Positions 27,453-36,485 of a stretch of DNA of 64,000 nt are shown piece by piece (position 1 is the stretch's first letter; every line of letters starts with the position of its first letter). Under the pieces are notes generated by a model. That model did no database searches. It had not been told where the DNA came from and saw only the letters and a list, made by a program, of their open reading frames with translations. The DNA comes from a bacterium (GTDB lineage: Bacteria; SZUA-79; Acidulodesulfobacterales; Acidulodesulfobacteraceae), in NCBI GenBank assembly GCA_021809845.1, contig JAJZJW010000008.1:28196-92195 (forward strand), given 5' to 3'. A program made the translations under genes and the position numbers.

Positions 27453-29243
27453 ATGTTTGATTTTTCAAAATTAAAAAAGATTTCAATAAAAACCAAATTA
27501 CTTGTCATGATTTCAGCCATATTCTTTGCAATAGTGCTCGGCGGCGCTTATTATGCCTATATAACTCAGTTAAACCTTGCCGTTAAGACAACCAAAAACG
27601 ATGCAACTATTACCGCAACGACAATGTTGTCAAGTTTAAATGCTATGATGATTAACGGAACTATCTTAAAAAAAGCCGATAGAAGACAGCTATTTGCACT
27701 CTACAGAAAAATACACGGAATAGACGCTTTTAAACTCGTAAGAGGCGCGGCTGTGAATAAAGAATTCGGACCCGGTTTGAAGCAGGAAATGCCGTCCAGC
27801 TTTTTTGATAAAAAAATACTGACATCCAAAAAGACTATAGTTAAAGAGCTGTATAAAAACGGAAAACCTTATCTTATGGTAGGAGTTCCTTTTATTGCCA
27901 AAAAATTGGAGCGCGGCATCGACTGCTTGGAGTGCCATACCGTAAAACCCGGCACCACGCTTGGCGGAGTTGAATTACTCTATTCTCTTAAAAATGCAGT
28001 AAACTCTTCTAAGGAATTTTTAAGCACTATTGTAATATTTGCATTTATTTTTCTTATCCTAGCAATATTCGTTATATATCTTGCTTTCAGGTACAATTTT
28101 ATTAAGCCTATGAAAAAATTTTACAACAGGATAAAAGATATTTCCAGAGGGGAAGGCGACCTCAGTAAGCTTATTCCAATGGAATGCTACGACAGAACGA
28201 CTATTATAAGAAAAAAAATCAAAGACTGCATGCTTCCTCAGGATGAATTGCAGCCGAGATGCTGGGATATCCAAATTGAAAAATACGACGGCAAAGGTGA
28301 AAGAATTTGCATAAAATGCGATGTTTATAAAAATTCCGTTTACGACGAAATTACCGCTGTTGTTAATGAATTTAATAAATTTATTATAGATATAAGAAAT
28401 ATAGTAAAAATGGTAAACGAACAGGCTATGGCTATTGTTGACGTCAGCACGTCTATAGAAACGCATGTGTCTGAAATCAGCGAAAAAGCGGAAGAACAGT
28501 CTGAACTTTCTACTCATGTAGCCGCCGCATCCGAGGAGATGTCTCAGACTATTAGGGAAATAGCGGGCAATACGCAAAAAGTCAGTAATGTTGCCAAGGA
28601 AGCATCAGGTAATGCAAAAGAAGGTTTTAATGTAGTAGAAAATGCCATATCCGGTATTAAAAATGTTGCCGTTCTTACGGAAAAACTCGGCTCTATGATT
28701 AACGGATTAGAAAAAAGTTCATTAGAAATAGGTGAAATCATCTCAGTTATTAACGATATAGCAGACCAGACAAATCTTCTTGCTCTAAACGCAGCCATCG
28801 AAGCCGCAAGGGCAGGAGAGCAGGGAAGAGGTTTCGCCGTTGTGGCAGATGAGGTAAGAAAACTGGCAGAAAGGACTGTAAAAGCTACAAAAGAAATTGT
28901 TTCTAAAGTTCAGACGATTCAGCAAAATACCCAAACTACCAAATCTTCCATGGATAATACTCTTAAGGAAGTTAATTCTTCGGTGGGGTTCGCTTCTCAG
29001 GCTGGAGATTCATTAAATAATATAGAAAAAAATATTTTAAGTTTAGCTGAACAGATTGATTCTATTGCCGCAGCTTCGGAAGAGCAGACCGCAGCTACTT
29101 CGGAAATATCCGAAAATATAGAAAAAGTTTCAAACCTTGCTTCATCAAATGCAGGTAAGGCTAAAAATGCAACTGAAGAAGCTGCTTCAGTTTATGCTGA
29201 ATTAGAAAAACTAATAAATATAATGAAGAAATTTAAATATTGA
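27453..29243 (+). CDS. Methyl-accepting chemotaxis protein with periplasmic CXXCH haem motif and cytoplasmic Cys cluster
   Basis: This 596-residue receptor has membrane helices at about 17-38 and 191-212. The periplasmic sensor between them contains CLECH (C158, C161, H162), a c-type haem site, in a fold like Geobacter receptors with haem-PAS sensors. After the second helix a HAMP-like segment is interrupted by a cysteine-rich stretch: C245, C259, C270-W271, C286 and C289 (CIKC). The signalling domain follows, with the hairpin tip [32 protein letters not shown]. The ATG at 27453 is preferred over the GTG one codon earlier because an AGGGGG site is five bases away. No che genes adjoin it. Redox or gas sensing is inferred. 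Confidence 0.9.
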   Translation: MFDFSKLKKISIKTKLLVMISAIFFAIVLGGAYYAYITQLNLAVKTTKNDATITATTMLSSLNAMMINGTILKKADRRQLFALYRKIHGIDAFKLVRGAAVNKEFGPGLKQEMPSSFFDKKILTSKKTIVKELYKNGKPYLMVGVPFIAKKLERGIDCLECHTVKPGTTLGGVELLYSLKNAVNSSKEFLSTIVIFAFIFLILAIFVIYLAFRYNFIKPMKKFYNRIKDISRGEGDLSKLIPMECYDRTTIIRKKIKDCMLPQDELQPRCWDIQIEKYDGKGERICIKCDVYKNSVYDEITAVVNEFNKFIIDIRNIVKMVNEQAMAIVDVSTSIETHVSEISEKAEEQSELSTHVAAASEEMSQTIREIAGNTQKVSNVAKEASGNAKEGFNVVENAISGIKNVAVLTEKLGSMINGLEKSSLEIGEIISVINDIADQTNLLALNAAIEAARAGEQGRGFAVVADEVRKLAERTVKATKEIVSKVQTIQQNTQTTKSSMDNTLKEVNSSVGFASQAGDSLNNIEKNILSLAEQIDSIAAASEEQTAATSEISENIEKVSNLASSNAGKAKNATEEAASVYAELEKLINIMKKFKY

Positions 29244-29363
29244 TTAATTATGAATTAAACTTAAAAATTAAGGCAAGGATGAGCTTAACTTTACTTTGTT
29301 TGAATACAACAGCATTGTCGCAATTTGTACGGCATCAAAACAATATAATAAATAATTATAAAT

Positions 29364-29543
29364 TCAAAATATTTTTATAATAAATTAAAGAAGCAAACAA
29401 GGTCATAAAAAAATTTAAAATAGAAATAGAATAAGATGTGGAAAAATGTATTTATCAAAATATTTTTACAATAAATTAAAGAGGCAAAAAGGTCATAAAA
29501 AAATTTAAAATAGAAATAGAATAAGATTAGGAGGATGTATTTA
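29364..29543. repeat. Imperfect ~90-bp tandem duplication upstream of acs
   Basis: Bases 29364-29454 and 29455-29543 match except for a few substitutions and two one-base gaps. The second copy carries the AGGAGG ribosome site used by acs; the first copy has GTGGAAAA in its place. This fills most of the 300-base gap before acs, and the rest shows nothing recognisable. Confidence 0.9.
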
Positions 29544-31448
29544 ATGGATACTTTTAATACGCTTACATCAGAAAAAGAGTTATTCAGTCCGTCTAAAGAA
29601 ATAATTAAAAATTCCTATATAGACGATTATGATAAACTTTATGAATATTCCATTGATGAAAATGAGAAATTTTGGGATGAAACTGCAAGGCAGTTAGAGT
29701 GGTTTAAGCATTATGATAAAGTTCTTGATTATGAGCCTCCATTTGCAAAATGGTTTACCGGAGGCAAAATAAATATAGTTCATAATGCGTTAGACAGGCA
29801 TGTTCATACATTCAGAAAAAATAAACTTGCAATTATATGGGAAGGCGAGGATGGCAAGGAAAGAACCTATACCTATTTTGCTCTTTACAGAGAAGTAAAT
29901 AAATTCAGCAACGTTTTAAAAAGTTTTGGCGTTAAAAAAGGCGACAGGGTCACGATTTATTTGCCTAATATACCTGAAATAGCCATTTGCATGCTTGCCT
30001 GCGCAAAAATAGGCGCAATTCATAGTGTAGTCTATGCCGGTTTTTCCGTAGATGCATTAAAAGACAGAATTTTAGACGCCAAGAGTAAAATACTTATTAC
30101 TTCCGACGGGGCGTACAGAGCAGGGAAGATTATAGAATTAAAAAAAATAGCAGACGAAGCTATCAAAAAAGCTCCTGTAGTTCAAACAGTCATTGTTGTT
30201 AAAAGAACGGAGCATGATATAAGTATGGATTCCTCCAGGGATTTTTATTACGATGAGTTAATGAAACTTCCTATCGCGAGCAGTTATTGCAAGACGGAAG
30301 AAACGGACGCCGAAGACCCGCTTTTCATTTTATATACTTCGGGAACTACCGGGCAGCCAAAGGGCATACTGCATGTCCACGGCGGTTACGCTGTCGGAAC
30401 TTACATTTCATCCAAATACGTTTTTGATATAAAAGATGCCGACACCTACTGGTGTGCTGCCGATCCGGGCTGGATAACGGGGCATTCCTATATTATTTAC
30501 GGACCGCTAATTAACGGAGCGACGACCTTGATGGTTGAAGGTTCTCCGTTCTACCCTTATCCTGACAGGTGGTGGAAAATTGTTGAAAAATACGGCGTGA
30601 ATATTTTTTACACCTCGCCTACAGCCGTAAGAGGCGCAATGAGGTACGGCGAAGCGTGGCCAAACAGACATAATTTGAGTTCGCTGCGGATTTTGGGCAG
30701 TGTCGGCGAGCCTATTAATCCGGAGGTCTGGAAATGGTATTATAAACATATAGGCAAAGAGCGTTGTCCAATAATGGATACATGGTGGCAAACCGAATCA
30801 GGAGCCTTTCTGATAACCCCTGTACCTACGATGCCTTTAAAACCAGGTTCTTGCGGCAAGCCGTTTTTAGGTATAGACGCCGATATATTTGATGAGTTTG
30901 GGAACAGTTGTGAATCTGAAAAAGGAGGCTATTTAGTTATTAAAAAACCATGGCCGTCAATGATGAGAACAATTTATAACGATGATAAAAGATATGAAGA
31001 AACTTATTTTTCTAAGTTCGGCAAAAATATATATCTTGCAGGCGATACCGCAAAACGTGATAAAAATGGCTATTTTTACGTTATGGGAAGGATAGACGAT
31101 GTAATAAAAGTATCAGGATACAGACTTGGAACTGCTGAAATAGAAAGCGCCATAATAACACATGGAGCAGTTGCGGAATCCGCCGCTATAGGAAAACCTC
31201 ATGAATTAAAAGGTAATTCAATTAAAGCATTCGTTGTATTAAAACCCGGTATTGAAAAAAGCGATTCTTTAATGGAAGACATAAAAAATAACGTAGGTAC
31301 CCATTTAGGGCCTATTGCAAAACCGGATGAGATTGAGTTTGTCGAGTCCTTACCTAAGACAAGAAGCGGTAAAATTATGAGAAGGGTTTTAAAGGCGCGT
31401 GAAATGGGTATAAGCGAAGGTGATTTATCAACAATTGAAGAAGATTGA
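29544..31448 (+). CDS. acs: Acetyl-CoA synthetase
   Basis: AMP-forming acetyl-CoA synthetase activates acetate to acetyl-CoA. The P-loop-like YTSGTTGQPKG, the MDTWWQTESGAFLI block and the C-terminal hinge and lysine motif PKTRSGKIMRRVL are all present; this Lys is acetylated in characterised enzymes. The 634-residue length is typical. An earlier in-frame ATG at 29535 directly touches the AGGAGG site, so the ATG at 29544, nine bases after it, is the likely start. The sequence fits acetate best, but propionate use cannot be excluded. The gene stands alone. Confidence 0.93.
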   Translation: MDTFNTLTSEKELFSPSKEIIKNSYIDDYDKLYEYSIDENEKFWDETARQLEWFKHYDKVLDYEPPFAKWFTGGKINIVHNALDRHVHTFRKNKLAIIWEGEDGKERTYTYFALYREVNKFSNVLKSFGVKKGDRVTIYLPNIPEIAICMLACAKIGAIHSVVYAGFSVDALKDRILDAKSKILITSDGAYRAGKIIELKKIADEAIKKAPVVQTVIVVKRTEHDISMDSSRDFYYDELMKLPIASSYCKTEETDAEDPLFILYTSGTTGQPKGILHVHGGYAVGTYISSKYVFDIKDADTYWCAADPGWITGHSYIIYGPLINGATTLMVEGSPFYPYPDRWWKIVEKYGVNIFYTSPTAVRGAMRYGEAWPNRHNLSSLRILGSVGEPINPEVWKWYYKHIGKERCPIMDTWWQTESGAFLITPVPTMPLKPGSCGKPFLGIDADIFDEFGNSCESEKGGYLVIKKPWPSMMRTIYNDDKRYEETYFSKFGKNIYLAGDTAKRDKNGYFYVMGRIDDVIKVSGYRLGTAEIESAIITHGAVAESAAIGKPHELKGNSIKAFVVLKPGIEKSDSLMEDIKNNVGTHLGPIAKPDEIEFVESLPKTRSGKIMRRVLKAREMGISEGDLSTIEED

Positions 31449-31729
31449 CGTAATATATTATTTATAATTACGCTATATTCACGGCAGCATAATTGGTTAT
31501 ATTGATTGGTTAAAAAATATTCACATATTGAAATTTAAAAAAATTTACTATATTATAAAGAGATACAATATAAATAATTAATTATATACAATATAAAAAT
31601 AATTAGATGAGATATAAGAAGTTTTCTTCCGTGCGGCATAAAGGCATGCAGTTTATGGGATGACAGGTTATCTATTGTATAATTATATATATAAATTATG
31701 TAAATTATCTAAATTATGGAGGGCAGCAA

Positions 31730-33331
31730 TTGGACTTTAAGCTCATTGAAACAGAGGAAACAATTTTAGAACTTGTTAAAAAGAATGAAAAGCATATAAA
31801 GAATATTGATAATATTCTGGTTTTCGGTGTTTTTGAAGGAGAGGAAAAAACCTTTCTGGATAATAGTTCTTTTGAAAAATTAGATTTAATTTATGAAAGA
31901 ATTAATAAAGTTGATTTTAAGGCTAAAAAAGATAAAAAATTATTAATAGAATATCCTTCGTATGTACTGGTTGCAGGATTAGGGAAAAAGAGTAATTTTA
32001 ATACCGATGTCATCAGAAATTTTGTGTCTTCGGCATGTAAGACTGCAAAAAGCTGCGTTTTGGAAAAAATTTTAATTGTTATGCCTGACAATATATTGAA
32101 AAAAAATGATTTATTTTATGCAGGAGCCGCAATTGTTGAAGGTGCAGAACTTGGGACCTATGAATTTAAAAAATATAAATCTGAAGTAAAATCTGGAACC
32201 AAAGGCAAAAAAGAAAATGCTCATAACGAAAATATTGTAAAAAAAGTTGAGGTTTTTTTTAAAGATTTAAAGCTAATCAAATCAGATTTAAATGAAATAA
32301 AAGAAGGATTTGCATTTGGAGAAATTACATCCTCCGCTACAAATTTTGCAAGGGATTTAGTTAATGAACCGGGCAATGTAATCAATCCTGAATATCTGGC
32401 TTCAGTTGCCCGAGAAATATCTAAGGATAATAATTTAAAATGTAAAATATTTGATGAAAATAAGATTGTGGAACTTGGAATGAACGCATTTTACGGAGTT
32501 GCACGCGGATCTAAAAATCCTCCCAGGTTTATCCATCTTCAATATAATAATAGCAATAGCAATGATAAAAAAAATAAAAATAATAAAAACTGTCAAAAAG
32601 ATAAAGTTAAAAAAATTGCCATTTTAGGAAAAGGTATTACGTTTGACAGCGGCGGGCTTTCCTTAAAACCTGCCGACTATATGACAACGATGAAATCTGA
32701 TAAATCAGGCGCTTGCAGTGTTCTTGCTGTAATGAAATATATAAATAAAATCTCTCCTGATGCCGAAGTTTACGGTATTATAGCTGCCTGCGAAAATATG
32801 CCGGGAGGCGGAGCGCAGAGACCCGACGATGTGGTAAAAGCGTTAAATGGGAAAACTATAGAAATTGATAACACCGATGCGGAAGGAAGACTTACGCTTG
32901 CAGATGCGCTGTCATATGCATGCGATTTGGGCGTTGACGAGATAATTGATCTGGCTACTTTGACCGGCGCTTGCGTTGTAGCTCTTGGCGAATATACTTC
33001 CGGCATAATGGGTAATAATAAAGAGCTCATTGAAAATATTCTTTCAATTTCAAAAACAGCCGGAGAAAGAATGTGGGAACTGCCTTTCGATGATAATATG
33101 AGGAAGAAGCTGCAAAGTCCGATAGCTGATTTAAAAAATGTGGGGAACAGATATGGCGGAGCTATAACAGCAGGTATGTTTCTGGAAGAATTTGTCCTGG
33201 AGAATATCAAATGGTGCCACATAGATATAGCAGGACCGTCGTTTACCAAAACCGGCTTTGGCTATAATACAAAGGGAGCTACCGGAGTTGGCGCGAGAAC
33301 ATTATTATATTATTTAAATGAGCTAAAATAG
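31730..33331 (+). CDS. pepA: Cytosol (leucyl) aminopeptidase, M17 family
   Basis: This is a hexameric two-metal aminopeptidase that trims N-terminal residues. The N-terminal macro-like domain (1-190) is followed by the catalytic domain with GKGITFDSGGLSLKP (K301, D306), the metal ligand D324 in MKSDKSGA, and the signature NTDAEGRLTLADAL (D383, E385, R387). An Asn/Lys-rich stretch (273-293) is inserted just before the catalytic motif. The start is a TTG with GGAGGG seven bases upstream. The 281-base gap before it is A/T-rich with no feature I can name. Confidence 0.92.
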   Translation: MDFKLIETEETILELVKKNEKHIKNIDNILVFGVFEGEEKTFLDNSSFEKLDLIYERINKVDFKAKKDKKLLIEYPSYVLVAGLGKKSNFNTDVIRNFVSSACKTAKSCVLEKILIVMPDNILKKNDLFYAGAAIVEGAELGTYEFKKYKSEVKSGTKGKKENAHNENIVKKVEVFFKDLKLIKSDLNEIKEGFAFGEITSSATNFARDLVNEPGNVINPEYLASVAREISKDNNLKCKIFDENKIVELGMNAFYGVARGSKNPPRFIHLQYNNSNSNDKKNKNNKNCQKDKVKKIAILGKGITFDSGGLSLKPADYMTTMKSDKSGACSVLAVMKYINKISPDAEVYGIIAACENMPGGGAQRPDDVVKALNGKTIEIDNTDAEGRLTLADALSYACDLGVDEIIDLATLTGACVVALGEYTSGIMGNNKELIENILSISKTAGERMWELPFDDNMRKKLQSPIADLKNVGNRYGGAITAGMFLEEFVLENIKWCHIDIAGPSFTKTGFGYNTKGATGVGARTLLYYLNELK

Positions 33332-33561
33332 TTTAATATTTTTATTAAATAGTTATTAAAATTTTTTTTAGAAGTTTGTGCCATATTATTTATTTATTAT
33401 TATGATTATGTCAATATTGCAATATATAAAAATATACTAATATGCAAAATATAGCCGAATTAAAAAAATATCTGAACAAATCCAATAAGATGCATATATA
33501 CAAATAAATTACTAAAATATTTTTTATTTAAAAAATTGAAAATTACGGTATAATTCTAACT

Positions 33562-33921
33562 ATGGAACAAAATTCTTTTTTGCCTATTTTGATAATGCTT
33601 GTAATAGCTATATTGTTTGCGGTTTTTACGATAGTTTTTTCCTCATTTTTGGGCAAAAGGACGTACGAAAAAGGTAAGCTAAAGGCATATGAATGCGGTA
33701 TTGAACCTATTGGCGAGCCTCACGCCAGGTTTGATATAAAATTTTATTTAATTGCAATATTTTTTTTATTGTTCGATATAGAAGCACTATTTTTATTTCC
33801 ATGGGCAGTGGTGTTTTCAAGCCTTGGATTATACGGATTTGTTGAAATGTTTTTGTTTATAGCCATTTTGGTTTTTGGGCTTATTTACGTATGGAAAAAA
33901 GGAGCACTTAAATGGGATTAG
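33562..33921 (+). CDS. nuoA: Complex I subunit NuoA
   Basis: NuoA is a small membrane subunit at the hinge of NADH:quinone oxidoreductase. Three membrane helices are visible, and the conserved loop [20 protein letters not shown] carries the quinone-site Cys. It is the first gene of the operon. A TATAAT box at 33549-33554 lies only seven bases before the ATG with no good -35, so the promoter is unclear. The 230-base upstream gap shows nothing else. It overlaps nuoB by 10 bases. Confidence 0.96.
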   Translation: MEQNSFLPILIMLVIAILFAVFTIVFSSFLGKRTYEKGKLKAYECGIEPIGEPHARFDIKFYLIAIFFLLFDIEALFLFPWAVVFSSLGLYGFVEMFLFIAILVFGLIYVWKKGALKWD

Positions 33922-34382
33922 AAGATAATCTGGGGGATAATGTTCTTACCGCAGCCTTAGATAAATTGGTTTCGTGGGGCAGAAAATGGTCAATATGGCC
34001 GGCTACTTTCGGCTTAGCCTGCTGCGCTATTGAAATGATGACGACAGCATCGTCAAGGTATGACATTGACCGTCTGGGGCTGATATTCCGCTCGACTCCG
34101 AGGCAATCTGATTTAATGATAGTTTCAGGCAGAGTTTCTTACAAAATGGCACCTGTAGTAAAAAGACTTTATGATCAGATGCCTAATCCAAAATGGGTAA
34201 TTGCGATGGGCGATTGTGCATGTTCAGGCGGACTGTTTAATGTTTACAGCGTTGTTCAGGGCGTAGACCAGATTATACCCGTAGATATTTATGTACCAGG
34301 GTGTCCTCCGCGTCCCGAAGCTCTTATCTACGGTATCGTGAAATTACAGGAAAAAATTGAAAAAGGAACTTTAAAAAGATAA
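33912..34382 (+). CDS. nuoB: Complex I subunit NuoB
   Basis: NuoB carries cluster N2, the last iron-sulfur centre before quinone. The ligands appear in [10 protein letters not shown] (adjacent Cys pair), [10 protein letters not shown] and PGCPPRPEA. The 156-residue length is normal. The last six codons and the stop lie in a 39-bp unit that is repeated once after the gene. It starts inside nuoA. There is an unusual 182-base gap before nuoC. Confidence 0.96.
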   Translation: MGLEDNLGDNVLTAALDKLVSWGRKWSIWPATFGLACCAIEMMTTASSRYDIDRLGLIFRSTPRQSDLMIVSGRVSYKMAPVVKRLYDQMPNPKWVIAMGDCACSGGLFNVYSVVQGVDQIIPVDIYVPGCPPRPEALIYGIVKLQEKIEKGTLKR

Positions 34383-34440
34383 GTTTTCAGTAAATTTTTT
34401 TAAGGAACTTTAAAAAGATAAGTTTTCAGTAAATTTTTTT
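34363..34440. repeat. Exact 39-bp tandem duplication at the 3' end of nuoB
   Basis: Bases 34363-34401 and 34402-34440 are identical. The unit encodes the nuoB C-terminus (GTLKR and stop) followed by a T-rich run. The second copy is non-coding. Since the gene ends in the first copy, the protein is unaffected. Confidence 0.95.
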
Positions 34441-34564
34441 TTAATGATTTATTATACTAACAAATAATTTTAATTTTAATTTTAATTTGATTTGTTCAAG
34501 ATTTAATCTTTCTTTTACGTTTAACTTGGGTTACGTTAAATTTTAGATCTAATATATTAAATAT

Positions 34565-35104
34565 ATGAAAAATGGAAATATGGAAACGTTTTTTGCGCTA
34601 AGTGTAATTAAAGATGTAATGCAGCGGTGTATAATTTCAACAGATACTTCCAATGATGATGTGCGTGTAACAACGACAAAAGAAAATTTGGTTGAATTAG
34701 TCAAATTTATGAAAGAAGATTCAAGGCTTAATTTTGATATGCTTTCCGACCTTTTCGGAGTTGATTATCCAAAAAGAACTGAAAGAATTGAAGTTATATA
34801 CAATTTGTATTCTACCAAAAATAATTTTAGAATATTTGTTAAATGCCAAAGCAAAATAGATGAACCCGATTACCCAAGTTTAACCTCAATTTATGAGTCT
34901 GCTAACTGGTTTGAAAGGGAGGTTTATGATTTGTTTGGCTTGAAGTTCAAAGGGCATCCTCATCTTGAACGGATTCTTAATCCGGAGGATTGGGATGGAC
35001 ATCCTTTATTAAAAGACTATCCTTTAAGAAAAAGACCGTCTGTAGAAGAATTAAATTTTGATGCCCCTGGTTTTCTTGAAGAAAAAGATTTTGGGAATAA
35101 ATAA
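34565..35104 (+). CDS. nuoC: Complex I subunit NuoC
   Basis: NuoC is the 30-kDa peripheral-arm subunit that cradles NuoB and NuoD near the quinone site. NWFEREVYDLFGLKFKGHPHLERIL and DWDGHPLLKDYPLRK are the family signature. At 179 residues it is a stand-alone protein, not the NuoCD fusion of enterobacteria. It starts with ATG after a gap of A/T-rich sequence and ends 37 bases before nuoD. Confidence 0.95.
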   Translation: MKNGNMETFFALSVIKDVMQRCIISTDTSNDDVRVTTTKENLVELVKFMKEDSRLNFDMLSDLFGVDYPKRTERIEVIYNLYSTKNNFRIFVKCQSKIDEPDYPSLTSIYESANWFEREVYDLFGLKFKGHPHLERILNPEDWDGHPLLKDYPLRKRPSVEELNFDAPGFLEEKDFGNK

Positions 35105-35141
35105 CACATATAATATATACAATATTAATTGAGTTGCAAAT

Positions 35142-36341
35142 ATGTTTGAATATAAAGATTTTCTTATTGACGTTGAAAATTTTGTTGTAAATATAGGGCC
35201 TCAGCACCCGAGTACGCATGGTGTACTCAGAGTCATCGTCCAATTAGACGGAGAGACAGTCGTACGTGCCGAGCCTATTATAGGCTATCTGCACACAAGT
35301 ATGGAAAAATATGCAGAATTCAGAACATATCATCAGGCGGAAACTATTACAGACAGGATGGATTATGTTTCGGGCGCTTCTAATAATTTGGGCTATATAC
35401 TGGCAGTCGAAAAATTGTGCGGCGTTAAAGCTACAAAACGTGCTGAATATGTTAGAGTCATTTTAGCTGAACTTACAAGAATAAGTTCGCATTTAGTCTG
35501 GCTTGGAACGCATGCCGTCGACCTTGGAGCGCTGACCGAATTTCTCTATTGTTTTAGAGAAAGAGAGCTTATATTAGACATAATTGAAACATTAACGGGC
35601 GCAAGAATGACGCCGTCGTTTTTCAGGGTAGGCGGACTGGCAAAGGATATTCATAAAGATTTTGTCGCAAAAACGCGAGATTTTATAAAAATATTTCCTG
35701 AAAAAATAAACCAGTATGAAGCGCTTTTAACAAATAACAAAATCTGGTTTGAAAGAACTAAAAACGTTGGCATCATTTCCAAAGAGGACGCTGTTGATTT
35801 TGCCCTTACCGGCCCTTGTTTAAGAGGGAGCGGATTAAAATACGATGTAAGAAAAATAAATCCTTATTCCGCTTATGAAGATTTCGATTTTGACGTGCCG
35901 ACGGGTGACACAGGCGACGTTTACGACCGATATATTGTGAGAATGGAAGAAATGAGACAAAGTTTGAAGATTGTCAGTCAGGCTTTAGAAAATATTCCGG
36001 AAGGTGAATTTCTGAACTACGATACATATCCGTTATATGTCATACCGCCAAGGAAAAGAGCTCTGACTACAATGGAAGGTATGATTTCATTATTTAAATA
36101 CGGAATGGAGGGCATTAAACCTCCTAAAGGAGAAGCTTATGTGTCAATTGAAAACCCGCGCGGCGAGTTGGGATATTATATGATATCCGACGGTTCAGCT
36201 TTTCCTTATAGGATGAGGGTTAGACCGCCCTCTTTTTGCAATGTCAGCGCTTTAAATAAAATGACAAAAGGACATTTGCTGGCAGACCTTGTTTCAATAT
36301 TAGGAAGTATTGACATACTGCTGGGTGAAATAGACAGATAA
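35142..36341 (+). CDS. nuoD: Complex I subunit NuoD
   Basis: NuoD (49-kDa subunit) lines the quinone cavity and derives from the hydrogenase large subunit. The N-terminal NIGPQHPSTHGVLR with its quinone-site His is present, followed by GYLHTSMEK, the segment GPCLRGSGLKYDVRK, and the C-terminal ISDGSAFPYRMRVRPPSF and DIVLGEID-like end. The 399-residue length is normal. The next gene is not nuoE but the iron-sulfur/GltD fusion, 144 bases on. Confidence 0.96.
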   Translation: MFEYKDFLIDVENFVVNIGPQHPSTHGVLRVIVQLDGETVVRAEPIIGYLHTSMEKYAEFRTYHQAETITDRMDYVSGASNNLGYILAVEKLCGVKATKRAEYVRVILAELTRISSHLVWLGTHAVDLGALTEFLYCFRERELILDIIETLTGARMTPSFFRVGGLAKDIHKDFVAKTRDFIKIFPEKINQYEALLTNNKIWFERTKNVGIISKEDAVDFALTGPCLRGSGLKYDVRKINPYSAYEDFDFDVPTGDTGDVYDRYIVRMEEMRQSLKIVSQALENIPEGEFLNYDTYPLYVIPPRKRALTTMEGMISLFKYGMEGIKPPKGEAYVSIENPRGELGYYMISDGSAFPYRMRVRPPSFCNVSALNKMTKGHLLADLVSILGSIDILLGEIDR

Positions 36342-36485
36342 AATAAATATAGTACATATGATTAATATCAAGATTTCTTATGTAAAAAAAATTTATTATT
36401 AAAGTTAAACTTAACTGATTAATTTTTCACTGTTATTAATATTAAATTAACAAAAAAATATTAAAATTTTTCAGCATATATTTAT

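Noticed and set aside
29535..29537. First in-frame ATG of acs
   Set aside because: It abuts the AGGAGG site with no spacing; the ATG at 29544 is spaced correctly.
33549..33554. TATAAT as the nuoA promoter -10 box
   Set aside because: No acceptable -35 stands 16-18 bases upstream, and it is too close to the ATG unless the mRNA is leaderless; many such boxes occur by chance here.
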